Of a DNA stretch of 64,000 nucleotides, positions 33,282-41,051 are shown in pieces; within the stretch, counting starts at the first letter, position 1; every line of letters starts with the position of its first letter. Source of the DNA: Methanothrix soehngenii GP6 (GTDB taxonomy: Archaea; Halobacteriota; Methanosarcinia; Methanotrichales; Methanotrichaceae); the NCBI RefSeq assembly GCF_000204415.1, contig NC_015416.1, positions 310,001 to 374,000 of the forward strand, given 5' to 3'. The notes under the pieces were generated by a model. The model saw nothing but the letters and a program-made list of their open reading frames with translations. It had not been told where the DNA came from and ran no database searches. Position numbers and translations under genes: made by a program.

Positions 33282-33566
33282 TTGAGCTTCATCCGGGATA
33301 ATCCCATTGACTTTTTATCTCTTCTCGATATGACCTCAATCGATATGACCTCAATCGATATGACCTCAATCGATATGACCTCAATCGATGTGACCTCAAT
33401 CGATATGACCTCAATCGATATGACCTCAATCGATATGACCTCAATCGATATGACCTCAATCGATATGACCTCAATCGATATGACCTCAATCGATATGACC
33501 TCAATCGATATGACCTCAATCGATATGACCTCAATCGATATGACCTCAATCGATGTGATATCATGA
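33282..33566 (+). other. Open frame across the repeat array (possible pentapeptide-repeat peptide)
   Basis: A frame from TTG at 33282 to a stop that overlaps the next gene's ATG reads a short leader followed by about 15 copies of Asp-Met-Thr-Ser-Ile. The 15-bp unit also leaves several other frames open, so openness is not evidence of coding. The start has no clear ribosome-binding site. I record it because the ATGA overlap with the following gene would allow translational coupling. Confidence 0.2.
33327..33551. repeat. Tandem array, 15 copies of a 15-bp unit
   Basis: The unit GATATGACCTCAATC repeats head to tail 15 times; one copy (33387-33401) has G for A at the fourth base, and a partial degenerate copy follows to about 33562. 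The near-perfect identity implies recent expansion. The junctions form ATCGAT every 15 bp, so the sites lie about one and a half helix turns apart. The array ends just before the ATG of a winged-helix gene and could be a cluster of binding sites for it. Confidence 0.95.
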
Positions 33567-33883
33567 CCTATGACGTCTCCAATAGTCCTGATGGCCGATC
33601 TTCCGGTGACGCGCCAGAGCCAGCCTGGTGGTGGACAGCAGAAGAACATCGCAATGCTCTGATTGTCCTGCAGCTCCGGCTGAGGAGGGATATTCTCAAG
33701 TTCATCTCCAGCGGACCGAAAAGCTCAGAGCAGATATGCCAAAGGTTTGACCTCAGCCCGGAGAAGGCAGACTATCACCTCTCTATGCTGGAGACGGCTC
33801 TGGTGATCGAAAGGTGCGGAGAGATTCTGGATATCACTCCCACCGGCATCCTCTACCTGGAAAATGTTGAAGCCAGGCGCTGA
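33563..33883 (+). CDS. Winged-helix (ArsR-like) transcriptional regulator
   Basis: 106 residues. After a polar N-terminal stretch there is a winged helix: LRRDILKFISSGPKSSEQICQRF (42-63), DLSPEKADYHLSMLETALVIE as recognition helix, and ILDITPTGILYLENV as wing. No metal-binding cysteine pair is visible, so it is probably not a metal sensor. It directly follows the 15-bp repeat array and a terminator-like hairpin lies downstream. It may regulate the operon before it by binding the array; that is inference. Confidence 0.8.
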   Translation: MTYDVSNSPDGRSSGDAPEPAWWWTAEEHRNALIVLQLRLRRDILKFISSGPKSSEQICQRFDLSPEKADYHLSMLETALVIERCGEILDITPTGILYLENVEARR

Positions 33884-33938
33884 TCTTATTTAGGGATACT
33901 GATTTTGCGGGATTGCTAAGGCATAGCGGGACGCACCC

Positions 33939-33968
33939 ATCCACCGCGGTGGATCAACGTTTTTTTTT
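33939..33968 (+). terminator. Hairpin plus T-run terminator
   Basis: ATCCACCGCGGTGGAT (33939-33954) is a perfect 16-base palindrome and is followed five bases later by nine T residues. It lies 56 bases after the winged-helix stop and looks like an intrinsic terminator; T-runs end archaeal transcription. Confidence 0.7.
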
Positions 33969-34126
33969 GAGCTTATTATATTATTAACATATTCTATTAT
34001 TACTATCTATGATCCTCATATGGAGACCTTGGGTGGATTAATGGTGGATTAATAGTTATCATCGATAGTATTATGATATATGTTGAGAGGATATCTGCAT
34101 AGAAAGGATCCTGAGGTCGAGAAGAC

Positions 34127-34867
34127 ATGAATAAGGATATGCTGATTAGACTATTGGCTTTGAACCTGGGCATTGCCGCTGCCAACATAGCTGTCTTCTC
34201 CTCTGGATTGCTTGCTGTGGATCTCTTTGGGTCTGCTCTGGAAAAAGCCTTTGGCAGCGCATTTCTCGTATTAAGTGGCTCGGGGCTAGTCTATGGCAAC
34301 TACAAGCTCCTTTCTGAGCCGGAGAAGGCCATACCAATCGGCGCTAAAAGCACAAAAGAAGATTATGTAGAGGCGCTGAATGAACATCGGGGGCTTGAGA
34401 CATTCGAGAGAAACATCGACCTCCTGCTCGATCAGATTGAACGGCTGCAGAAAAAGAATAAGACCATTCGGGATATTCTTCTGCAGATCTTTAACGCTTC
34501 TGAGATCAGCTACCAGAAGTTTGATGCGGTTATTGCAGAGGTAGAGAATATATTTTTCAAGAATATCCGCAGCATCATTAACAAATTGAATGCATTCGAT
34601 GAGGATGACTACAATTTTATCAAAAAACAACGCAATTCAGGAGCCTTTTCTGAGGAGATTATGGAGGAAAAATTTAATGTTTATAATGAATATATAAGAT
34701 TTGTGAAGGAAGCGACTGAGGATAATGAACAGATCCTGCTTAAGCTGGATAAGCTGTTGCTGGAGATCTCAGGCTTAAACTGCATCGAGAGTGGCGAGCT
34801 GGAGCAGATGGCCGGCATGATCGAGATCGATAATCTGATCAAACAGGCAAAATATTATAAAGATTAA
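34127..34867 (+). CDS. Membrane protein with coiled coil, XpaC-like
   Basis: 246 residues. Two membrane segments lie near 7-30 and 41-60, followed by a long cytosolic helical part with coiled-coil spacing (ERNIDLLLDQIERLQKKNKT near 99 and onward). The position before VWA and TelA genes and the topology match XpaC-type proteins (named for 5-bromo-4-chloroindolyl phosphate hydrolysis), which pair with TelA in Bacillus. I assign that by context and layout, not by strong motif. The region upstream is A+T-rich and holds the promoter. Confidence 0.6.
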   Translation: MNKDMLIRLLALNLGIAAANIAVFSSGLLAVDLFGSALEKAFGSAFLVLSGSGLVYGNYKLLSEPEKAIPIGAKSTKEDYVEALNEHRGLETFERNIDLLLDQIERLQKKNKTIRDILLQIFNASEISYQKFDAVIAEVENIFFKNIRSIINKLNAFDEDDYNFIKKQRNSGAFSEEIMEEKFNVYNEYIRFVKEATEDNEQILLKLDKLLLEISGLNCIESGELEQMAGMIEIDNLIKQAKYYKD

Positions 34868-34890
34868 TAATTCATGGGAGGGAGCATAGC

Positions 34891-36546
34891 ATGCTGGACA
34901 AGAAAAACAAGAATGTGCTTTTAAAGATAGTGGGATTAGCAGTTGCGGTATTTCTCTTGGTTTATATTGGAACAATTTTTATGGGTGGTGGCGGAGAAAA
35001 AACACTGGACGGGATAGTCAAAGAGATCGATGTGACTGAAATGCCGCCAACCAAAGGCCTGGTCGATATCTCAGGCATAGACATCGCTGCCACATTGCCC
35101 GATATCTCCAAATACCCACCGCAGGTTAATAGCAGCACATCCAGCTATATCGAGATATTCTCATCAACGGAAAAGGCGGGCGGCGGTACTGATGGCTGGC
35201 TGACAGAGGTGGCCAGAGACTTCAATAATGCGAAGATAATGATCGACGGCAAACAGACGTCTGTCAGGCTCAGAGGAATCGCTTCCGGCCAGGGTGCCGA
35301 TTATATCACCTCCGGGAAGTATTTGCCGGATGCCTATACTCCATCCAATGAACTCTGGGGAGAGATGCTCATCTCCCGGGGAGTAGATGCCAGGTTGGTG
35401 CAAAAAAGACTGGCAGGAAATGCGGCCGGAATTCTGATCACTAAATCTAAGAAAGCTGAGCTGGAAGCCAAATATGGGGCGGTCAATGTCACAACAGTAA
35501 TCGATTCCGTGGCAAACAACGAGCTGCAGATGGGTTACACCAATCCCTTCGCCAGTTCAACCGGGCTGAACTTCTTGATCTCCACACTGCAGGCCATTGA
35601 TGCCAGTAACCCGTTGAGCAATAAAGCAATAGCGGGATTTGATCGCTTCCAGGAGAATATTCCCGTGGTCGCTTATACCACTCTGCAAATGAGAGAAGCG
35701 GCTAAATCAGGGGTCCTGGATGCTTTTGTCCTGGAATATCAGACTTATGTCAATACGCCTGATATCAGGTCCTATGAATTCATTCCCTTTGGGGTCAGAC
35801 ATGACAGCCCGATTTATGCGATCGGCAAGCTTTCTCCTGAGAAGACAAAAATCCTGGATGAATTCATCAAATTCTCTCAGCAGGAGAATTATCAGAACCT
35901 GGCTACTAAATATGGTTTTAACGGACTTGATGAATATCGGTCAGAATTTGTTCCTGCCAGTGGCGATGTTCTCATCCAGGCCCAAAAGCTCTGGAAAGAA
36001 AAGAAAAATGCCAATATCTGTGCAGTCTTCGTGGCCGATGTATCGGGCAGCATGGACGGCGAGCCGCTGAATAATTTGAAGAAATCTTTGCTCGAAGGCC
36101 AAAAATACATTGGCAAGGACAATCTTATCGGCCTGGTATCATACTCTGACGATGTTTATATAAATCTGCCAATCTCCCGGTTTGATTTGAACAACAGGTC
36201 TTATTTTGTGGGTGCGGTTGGGGGATTGCAAGCCGGAGGAGCCACGGCAACCTTCGATGGGATTGCAGTGGCCATGAAGATGCTCGAAGAACAGCTGGCG
36301 CTTGATCCTAAGCTGAAGCCCAAGATCTTTGTTCTCAGCGATGGCGAGACCAACAGAGGTCATTCATTAAATGATATCAGGAAATTAGTGGAAGAATCGG
36401 GAATACCCATATACACAATAGGCTACAATGCAGATATCAAAGCTCTGGAGGAGATATCCCTTGTCAATGAGGCTGCCAGCATTAACGCCGATACTGAGGA
36501 TGTTGTGTATAAGCTGGCTAATCTGTTCAATGCGGAGCTAGCATAG
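34891..36546 (+). CDS. Substrate-binding-like domain fused to a von Willebrand A domain
   Basis: 551 residues. One membrane anchor (LLKIVGLAVAVFLLVYIGTI near 10-30) leads to a periplasmic type II binding-protein-like domain (about 80-350, with IEIFSSTEKAGG and AAGILITKSKKAEL). A VWA domain follows from about 375: MIDAS DVSGSM near 382, a threonine in AGGATATFDG near 449, and VLSDGETNRG near 481, all metal-ligand positions present. The GGGAGGGAG before the ATG is strong. It sits between the XpaC-like and TelA genes. VWA proteins with TelA occur in tellurite or phage-stress clusters; here the ligand of the binding domain is unknown. Confidence 0.85.
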   Translation: MLDKKNKNVLLKIVGLAVAVFLLVYIGTIFMGGGGEKTLDGIVKEIDVTEMPPTKGLVDISGIDIAATLPDISKYPPQVNSSTSSYIEIFSSTEKAGGGTDGWLTEVARDFNNAKIMIDGKQTSVRLRGIASGQGADYITSGKYLPDAYTPSNELWGEMLISRGVDARLVQKRLAGNAAGILITKSKKAELEAKYGAVNVTTVIDSVANNELQMGYTNPFASSTGLNFLISTLQAIDASNPLSNKAIAGFDRFQENIPVVAYTTLQMREAAKSGVLDAFVLEYQTYVNTPDIRSYEFIPFGVRHDSPIYAIGKLSPEKTKILDEFIKFSQQENYQNLATKYGFNGLDEYRSEFVPASGDVLIQAQKLWKEKKNANICAVFVADVSGSMDGEPLNNLKKSLLEGQKYIGKDNLIGLVSYSDDVYINLPISRFDLNNRSYFVGAVGGLQAGGATATFDGIAVAMKMLEEQLALDPKLKPKIFVLSDGETNRGHSLNDIRKLVEESGIPIYTIGYNADIKALEEISLVNEAASINADTEDVVYKLANLFNAELA

Positions 36547-36557
36547 GAGGTGTTAAG

Positions 36558-37697
36558 ACGGCTTTCACCATGGAAGTTCCCGATGAAGGGGCGATCAAGG
36601 ACGAGGTGATAGAGCAGGTCAAACCGGTGCCCGAAGAGGTCGCTCAGCTTCAGAAGGTAGCGGAAAGCAATGTGGCCGAAATTCTGACCCTGGATATCGA
36701 TGAGTTAGCCAAAAAGAGGTACATTCTCAAATCAGTAGAGTCTTTTGGGGCCGAGTCTATGAAACGCTCGGCTGCTAAAAATTCTATACTTCAGGCGACT
36801 GTGGGAGACCTGTCTAAAAACGGGGATGATGGCGGGGTGGTGGCAAAGGGCCTAATGGAACTGACCCGAGAGCTCGAAGACCTTGACCCCAGCCTGATCG
36901 ATTTCACTAAAACCGGCATTCTGGGCAAGCTGTTCGATCCCGTCCGGAATTATTTTGCCCGATACCAGAGGGCAGACTCGGCAATAGCGGATATCATTGT
37001 CTCCTTGGACAAAGGCAGGACAATTCTGAAAAACGACAATACCACCCTGGAGATCGAGCAGCAGTCACTGCGCGATTTAACCAGAAAGCTGATGAAAGAG
37101 GTCCAGCTGGGCGCTCTGATGGACGAATCGATCGAGAGGCAGATCGAAGAGGCCCGGGCCAGGGATGAGGACCCGGAAAAGGTCAAATTCGTCAGCGAAG
37201 AGGTCCTCTTTCCCCTCCGGCAGAGGATCATGGATCTGCAGCAGATGATCGTGGTCAATCAGCAGGGGGTAATGGCGACAGAGGTTGTGATCAGAAACAA
37301 TCGGGAGCTTATGAGGGGGGTAGAACGGGCCAAGACGGTGACGATATCCGCTTTGCGGACCTCAGTGATGGTTGCCAGCGCTCTGTATAACCAGAAGATC
37401 GTCTTGAAGAAGATTCAGATGCTCAACGAGACCACCAATGATCTGATCACCAGCACCTCGCGTATGCTGAAAAACCAGGGGGCGGACATTCAGAAACAGT
37501 CGATGCAGACCAATGTATCTGCTGAGGACCTGAAGACCGCTTTTGCCGATGTCATGGAGGCGCTGGATTCGATCAACAGCTACAAGCAGGAAGCTCTGCC
37601 CAAAATGAGGGAGACGATCGAGCAGTTCCGGGAGCTGGCCGCCAAAGGCGAGGAGCAGATTCAGCAGCTGGAGAAGGGCCATAAGCTGGATCTTTAG
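36558..37697 (+). CDS. TelA/toxic anion resistance family protein
   Basis: 375 residues from ATG 36570, or 379 from the ACG at 36558. TelA-type all-helical, coiled-coil-rich protein: SVESFGAESMKRSAAKNSIL near 54, the long MDLQQMIVVNQQGVMATEVV segment near 224, and ISALRTSVMVASALYNQKI near 258. TelA relatives confer resistance to tellurite, nisin or other agents by an unknown mechanism. The upstream GGAGG at 36546-36550 is seven bases before ACG GCT TTC ACC ATG, whose product MAFTMEVP is a typical TelA start, so a non-AUG start is likely. It is third gene of the operon. Confidence 0.85.
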   Translation, partial: TAFTMEVPDEGAIKDEVIEQVKPVPEEVAQLQKVAESNVAEILTLDIDELAKKRYILKSVESFGAESMKRSAAKNSILQATVGDLSKNGDDGGVVAKGLMELTRELEDLDPSLIDFTKTGILGKLFDPVRNYFARYQRADSAIADIIVSLDKGRTILKNDNTTLEIEQQSLRDLTRKLMKEVQLGALMDESIERQIEEARARDEDPEKVKFVSEEVLFPLRQRIMDLQQMIVVNQQGVMATEVVIRNNRELMRGVERAKTVTISALRTSVMVASALYNQKIVLKKIQMLNETTNDLITSTSRMLKNQGADIQKQSMQTNVSAEDLKTAFADVMEALDSINSYKQEALPKMRETIEQFRELAAKGEEQIQQLEKGHKLDL

Positions 37698-37706
37698 GCC
37701 AGGCCG

Positions 37707-38186
37707 ATGATCCTCAGAATAATAGCAGTCGGGCGCTTGCGGGAGAGCTACTGGCAGGATGCTGCCGCAGACTACATCCGCCGCCTCCGTCCTTACGCCC
37801 GTCTGGATATGGTGGAGGTGGCCATCAGCTCGAAGGAGGCTGCAACTCCTGGGGCAGAGATCAGGGCTATGGAGGCGGAAGGAGCCGCGATTCTCGATAA
37901 GCTCAAGCGCCATTCGGGTCCGGTGATAGTCCTGGACAGGACAGGAGATGCCCTTAACTCGCAGCAGCTGGCGGAAAGGCTGCAGGATTTGATCCTGGAA
38001 GGAAGATCGGAGGTGGCCTTCATCATAGGCGGCCCCCTGGGTCTGTCGCCAGCGGTATTAGACCGGGCGGATCTGCTTTTATCCTTCTCTCCGATGACCT
38101 TTCCTCATCAGCTGATGCGGGTGATCCTCCTGGAGCAGATATATCGCAGCTTCAGAATAATGCATCATGAGCCTTATCACAAGTAA
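37707..38186 (+). CDS. rlmH: 23S rRNA m3-pseudouridine-1915 methyltransferase
   Basis: 159 residues, the normal RlmH length. It has a SPOUT (knotted) methyltransferase fold: VIVLDRTGDALNSQQLA near 72, FIIGGPLGLSP near 103-113 in the knot, and the family-specific end MTFPHQLMRVILLEQIYRSF, then RIMHHEPYHK. It adds a methyl to pseudouridine in helix 69 of the large ribosomal subunit, using SAM. It starts nine bases after the TelA gene. All signature residues are present. Confidence 0.95.
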   Translation: MILRIIAVGRLRESYWQDAAADYIRRLRPYARLDMVEVAISSKEAATPGAEIRAMEAEGAAILDKLKRHSGPVIVLDRTGDALNSQQLAERLQDLILEGRSEVAFIIGGPLGLSPAVLDRADLLLSFSPMTFPHQLMRVILLEQIYRSFRIMHHEPYHK

Positions 38187-38234
38187 TCATATGATGATAC
38201 GATTATCTGATGATGCAATTTTGTCGTCCTGCTT

Positions 38235-38891
38235 TTAGATGCCTGATTTGCTGGCAGTGATATTTCCGCTTCCTGCCAGGCTCCCGTCTTGATAGATTTT
38301 GTAGCTGCCCTCCATTCTCTCCTCGATGATGGCCAGTTCCAGCCTGTAATCCCTGTCCTGCTCCACCTGCTTCACGTTCAGACTGATAGAATCATTGGAA
38401 GCGATGTGACCGGTGGCAGTCACCGGGATATCTGTGCCTTTCTTGAGAACATTGCCATAGCCCTGCAGCCTGTCGTTGGTCTGAATCAGGATCAGATCCA
38501 GTGCTTCCTGTGTATTCTGCCCATCGATCACTGTATTGAGAATTACCTTCCAATCTCCCTTCAGATCTACAACCGGCTCCTTTATTTCTGGCTCATTTAT
38601 GACCGGCTCAGTTGGCACGGCATCTTCTTTTGGTGCTTTGGCTGTTTCATTTGATGCCGCATCCATTTGGCTTGCGTTCACATCGGCTTGATCATTAGCA
38701 TCTTCTTTGGATTTGCTATCGGGATTCAGCGCTGTAGCATGGCCAGTTGAGGACCTCACAGCATTTTCGTACTCTGCGTCGTAATGATACTCGGTGTTGC
38801 CCCTGATTATCCATGTTCCGCAGCTTGCCCAGGCCGGGCTGGTCAAGAGAGCTGCGATCAGCACCAGACATATTATTGGATGGATCTTCAA
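38235..38891 (-). CDS. Secreted paralogue 1, C-terminal beta domain family
   Basis: 218 residues. Signal peptide IICLVLIAALLTSPAWA; the mature start CGTWIIRGNTEYHYDAEYEN is shared with the neighbour gene. A linker rich in Ala, Asp, Glu and Lys follows (about 55-105). The last 110 residues form a beta domain: GDWKVILNTVIDGQ, LDLILIQTNDRLQGYG, IPVTATGHIASNDSISL, and GSYKIYQDGSLAGSGN. Three genes in a row share this domain. I do not recognise a named family; the pattern suggests a small lipocalin- or calycin-like barrel, which is a guess. Confidence 0.75.
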   Translation of the reverse strand: MKIHPIICLVLIAALLTSPAWASCGTWIIRGNTEYHYDAEYENAVRSSTGHATALNPDSKSKEDANDQADVNASQMDAASNETAKAPKEDAVPTEPVINEPEIKEPVVDLKGDWKVILNTVIDGQNTQEALDLILIQTNDRLQGYGNVLKKGTDIPVTATGHIASNDSISLNVKQVEQDRDYRLELAIIEERMEGSYKIYQDGSLAGSGNITASKSGI

Positions 38892-38968
38892 TATCTCGAA
38901 CTCCTTTTGGTCTTGATTTTGCCTTGATGATTCTTGAGCGGAAGAGTGATGAGGTCAAAATCAGCCTC

Positions 38969-39604
38969 TCAGCTGGAGAGTCTGCTGGCGGTGGCATTTC
39001 CTCTCCCTACCAGCTTCTCGCTCTCATATAGCTCACAGATGCCTTTTAAACCGCCTTCGATGAAGGCCAGGTCCAGCTGATATTCCTTCTTTTGCTCGAC
39101 CAGTGACACGATCAGGCTGACGGAATCATCGGATATGGAGCCGGTAGCCGTTGCCGGTAGATCTGCTCCCTCATCGAGAATGGTGCCATAGCCCTGCAGC
39201 CGATCAACCGTCTGGATGAGGATCAAATCCAGAGCATTTTGCTTATCCTGCCCGTCTATCTTCATCTCGAGCAATACTCTCCATTCTCCTCCCAGGTCTG
39301 CAATGTTTTCCTCTTTTGAAGCGGCATTCTCCTTTATTTCGGCCTCTTTCTGGATTGCCCTCTCATCTGGTTTTTCGTTTTGCGCCTTTTCATTTGCCGC
39401 ATCTTTCTCGCTTGATTCTTTGATTGTGCCGTCAGGATTGAGGGTAGCAGCAGCGCCCGTAGAGGATGCTACCGCCTGATCGAAGTCCGGGTCGGAGAGA
39501 TAATCAGTATCATCCCTGATCACCCATCTGCCGCAGCCCGCCCAGGCCGGGCTAGCCAAGAGGGCAATGACCAGGGCCAGGCATAGAACTGAATGAATCT
39601 TCAA
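38969..39604 (-). CDS. Secreted paralogue 2, C-terminal beta domain family
   Basis: 211 residues with the same plan as its neighbour: signal peptide VLCLALVIALLASPAWA, mature start CGRWVIRDDTDYLSDPDFDQ, charged linker, then the beta domain (GEWRVLLEMKIDGQ, LDLILIQTVDRLQGYG, LPATATGSISDDSVSL, GICELYESEKLVGRGN). The close similarity and tandem position show duplication. Both genes appear to have their own upstream regions of 70-80 bases, so separate transcription is possible. Function unknown; probably cell-surface or secreted. Confidence 0.75.
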   Translation of the reverse strand: MKIHSVLCLALVIALLASPAWAGCGRWVIRDDTDYLSDPDFDQAVASSTGAAATLNPDGTIKESSEKDAANEKAQNEKPDERAIQKEAEIKENAASKEENIADLGGEWRVLLEMKIDGQDKQNALDLILIQTVDRLQGYGTILDEGADLPATATGSISDDSVSLIVSLVEQKKEYQLDLAFIEGGLKGICELYESEKLVGRGNATASRLSS

Positions 39605-39678
39605 TATCTCGTGCTCCTTAGTTCCTGATGCTTATCTATTGGTTCTTCAGCAGTTGAGAACGGTGCAGGATCAGCCCC

Positions 39679-40866
39679 TCAGCTGGAGAATCTGCTGGCA
39701 GTGGCATTCCCCGTTGCCATCAGTTCGTCGCCAGAATATATCTCATAGCTGCCTGAAATGATCCTGTCCGCCTTCTCCAGATACAGGCTTACGCTCTTGT
39801 CGATATCATTTCCAAATTCGTCAATCACCGCGTTTGACTGAAGTCTCATAGAGCTTGAGGTGACTGTGCCCTTAAAGGTCTGAGGGATCTTGGTATTCCT
39901 CTCGATCAAGCTTCCCATTCCCACGATGCTTTCCCCAGTCTGAATGAGATTAGCGTCCAGAGTGCACCCCGAGCCAATTAGGTCAACAGTCCATTTTCCG
40001 CCAACATCCATGGCATCTGATGCTGCCGCGGAAGTATCTTGCATGCTCATGATGGCCCCATCCGACAGGCTGCCTGCGCCATCAGCGCTCCCACTCTCAT
40101 CCGGGGCGAGCTTTGGCTTGCTTATATCGATATTAGCGGTCTTGCCCCCTGGATAGGGATTCAAATCGCTTGAGGCTGCGCTCGACTTGCTGGTAGAGGC
40201 TTCTCCTACTTCATTATCCGCGGTCTTCCCCCCGGGATGTGGATTCAATCCGGATGATGTTGATTTTTCCGTGCTGGCTGCGGCATCTGCCACCTGCTCC
40301 TCAGAGGTGGGGGCGTAAATGGTATAATTCTGTGTTTTTATGTTCTCAGCCTCCCCTGCACCCAGGCGCTTGACCCATACCTGGACCTGATTTTCTCCTA
40401 TATCCTCTTCTGAGGTATTCCAGGTCCAGCTATTCTCGGCAATCCATCCGGTCTTCTCAAAAATTTCGCCGTTGGTTGCAGGTCCCTTCAGGAAGAAATC
40501 ATAGACCAAATCTTCATCATTCGGATTTGTCGTGTTTGCCGTCCAGACGATTACCGATCCTGCCACCTGCGGGCTGATCTTATCGGGATTCAAGCTCTGT
40601 AAGGTCAAATTCCCTTTTGTCTGCTCAACTGAGGAGCCTAAGGGCATAGCTGCTCCTGCCTCACTGGATATAGTTGAGGCGGGAGACACTCCTCCCGAGG
40701 TCGGCAAATTCTGGTTCTTGCTCACATAAAAGTCAGTATCTCCTGATGTGTCTCCCAGGGGATTTACTCCGCATCCATCTGCAGACGCAGTATTCGTCAG
40801 GGAAAAAATCTGCGCTGTTATGCACAAGAGCATAGCTACAGAGATAAACAGTATCTTGAACAACAT
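39679..40866 (-). CDS. Secreted paralogue 3 with Ig-like domain and C-terminal beta domain
   Basis: 395 residues. Signal peptide ILFISVAMLLCITAQIFS. After a Ser/Gly-rich stretch there is an Ig-like domain (SLNPDKISPQVAGSVIVWTA, then ENSWTWNTS, about 70-185) that matches the repeats of the large surface protein at 58 kb. A linker with two PYPGGKTA-like repeats (near 215 and 240) follows. The C-terminal 110 residues are the same beta domain as in the two neighbours (GKWTVDLIGSGCTLDANLIQTGESIVGMG). It is the longest and perhaps oldest member of the tandem trio. Function unknown. Confidence 0.75.
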   Translation of the reverse strand: MLFKILFISVAMLLCITAQIFSLTNTASADGCGVNPLGDTSGDTDFYVSKNQNLPTSGGVSPASTISSEAGAAMPLGSSVEQTKGNLTLQSLNPDKISPQVAGSVIVWTANTTNPNDEDLVYDFFLKGPATNGEIFEKTGWIAENSWTWNTSEEDIGENQVQVWVKRLGAGEAENIKTQNYTIYAPTSEEQVADAAASTEKSTSSGLNPHPGGKTADNEVGEASTSKSSAASSDLNPYPGGKTANIDISKPKLAPDESGSADGAGSLSDGAIMSMQDTSAAASDAMDVGGKWTVDLIGSGCTLDANLIQTGESIVGMGSLIERNTKIPQTFKGTVTSSSMRLQSNAVIDEFGNDIDKSVSLYLEKADRIISGSYEIYSGDELMATGNATASRFSS

Positions 40867-41051
40867 TTTTTCCTATCCTCCGCCATTCTCAGCATGCTTC
40901 GGGTTTCAACGTTTTAAAGTTTCCCCTCAGACGTCATTCGACGAAGGCGATCCTTCTGATATTGGGCATCTTGGTCCCTCGATAGCTTTATCAATCATTA
41001 AAGTTCTTATGGCCGGAGACGGCTTGTGCGCCGTTGGGTGATTGAGCATGA

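Noticed and set aside
33282-33566. CRISPR array at the 15-bp repeats
   Set aside because: Units are directly adjacent without spacers, so this is a tandem repeat, not CRISPR.
33116-33649. 177-codon minus-strand frame through the repeat array
   Set aside because: It is open only because the 15-bp unit has no stop in that frame; both ends are complements of real genes.
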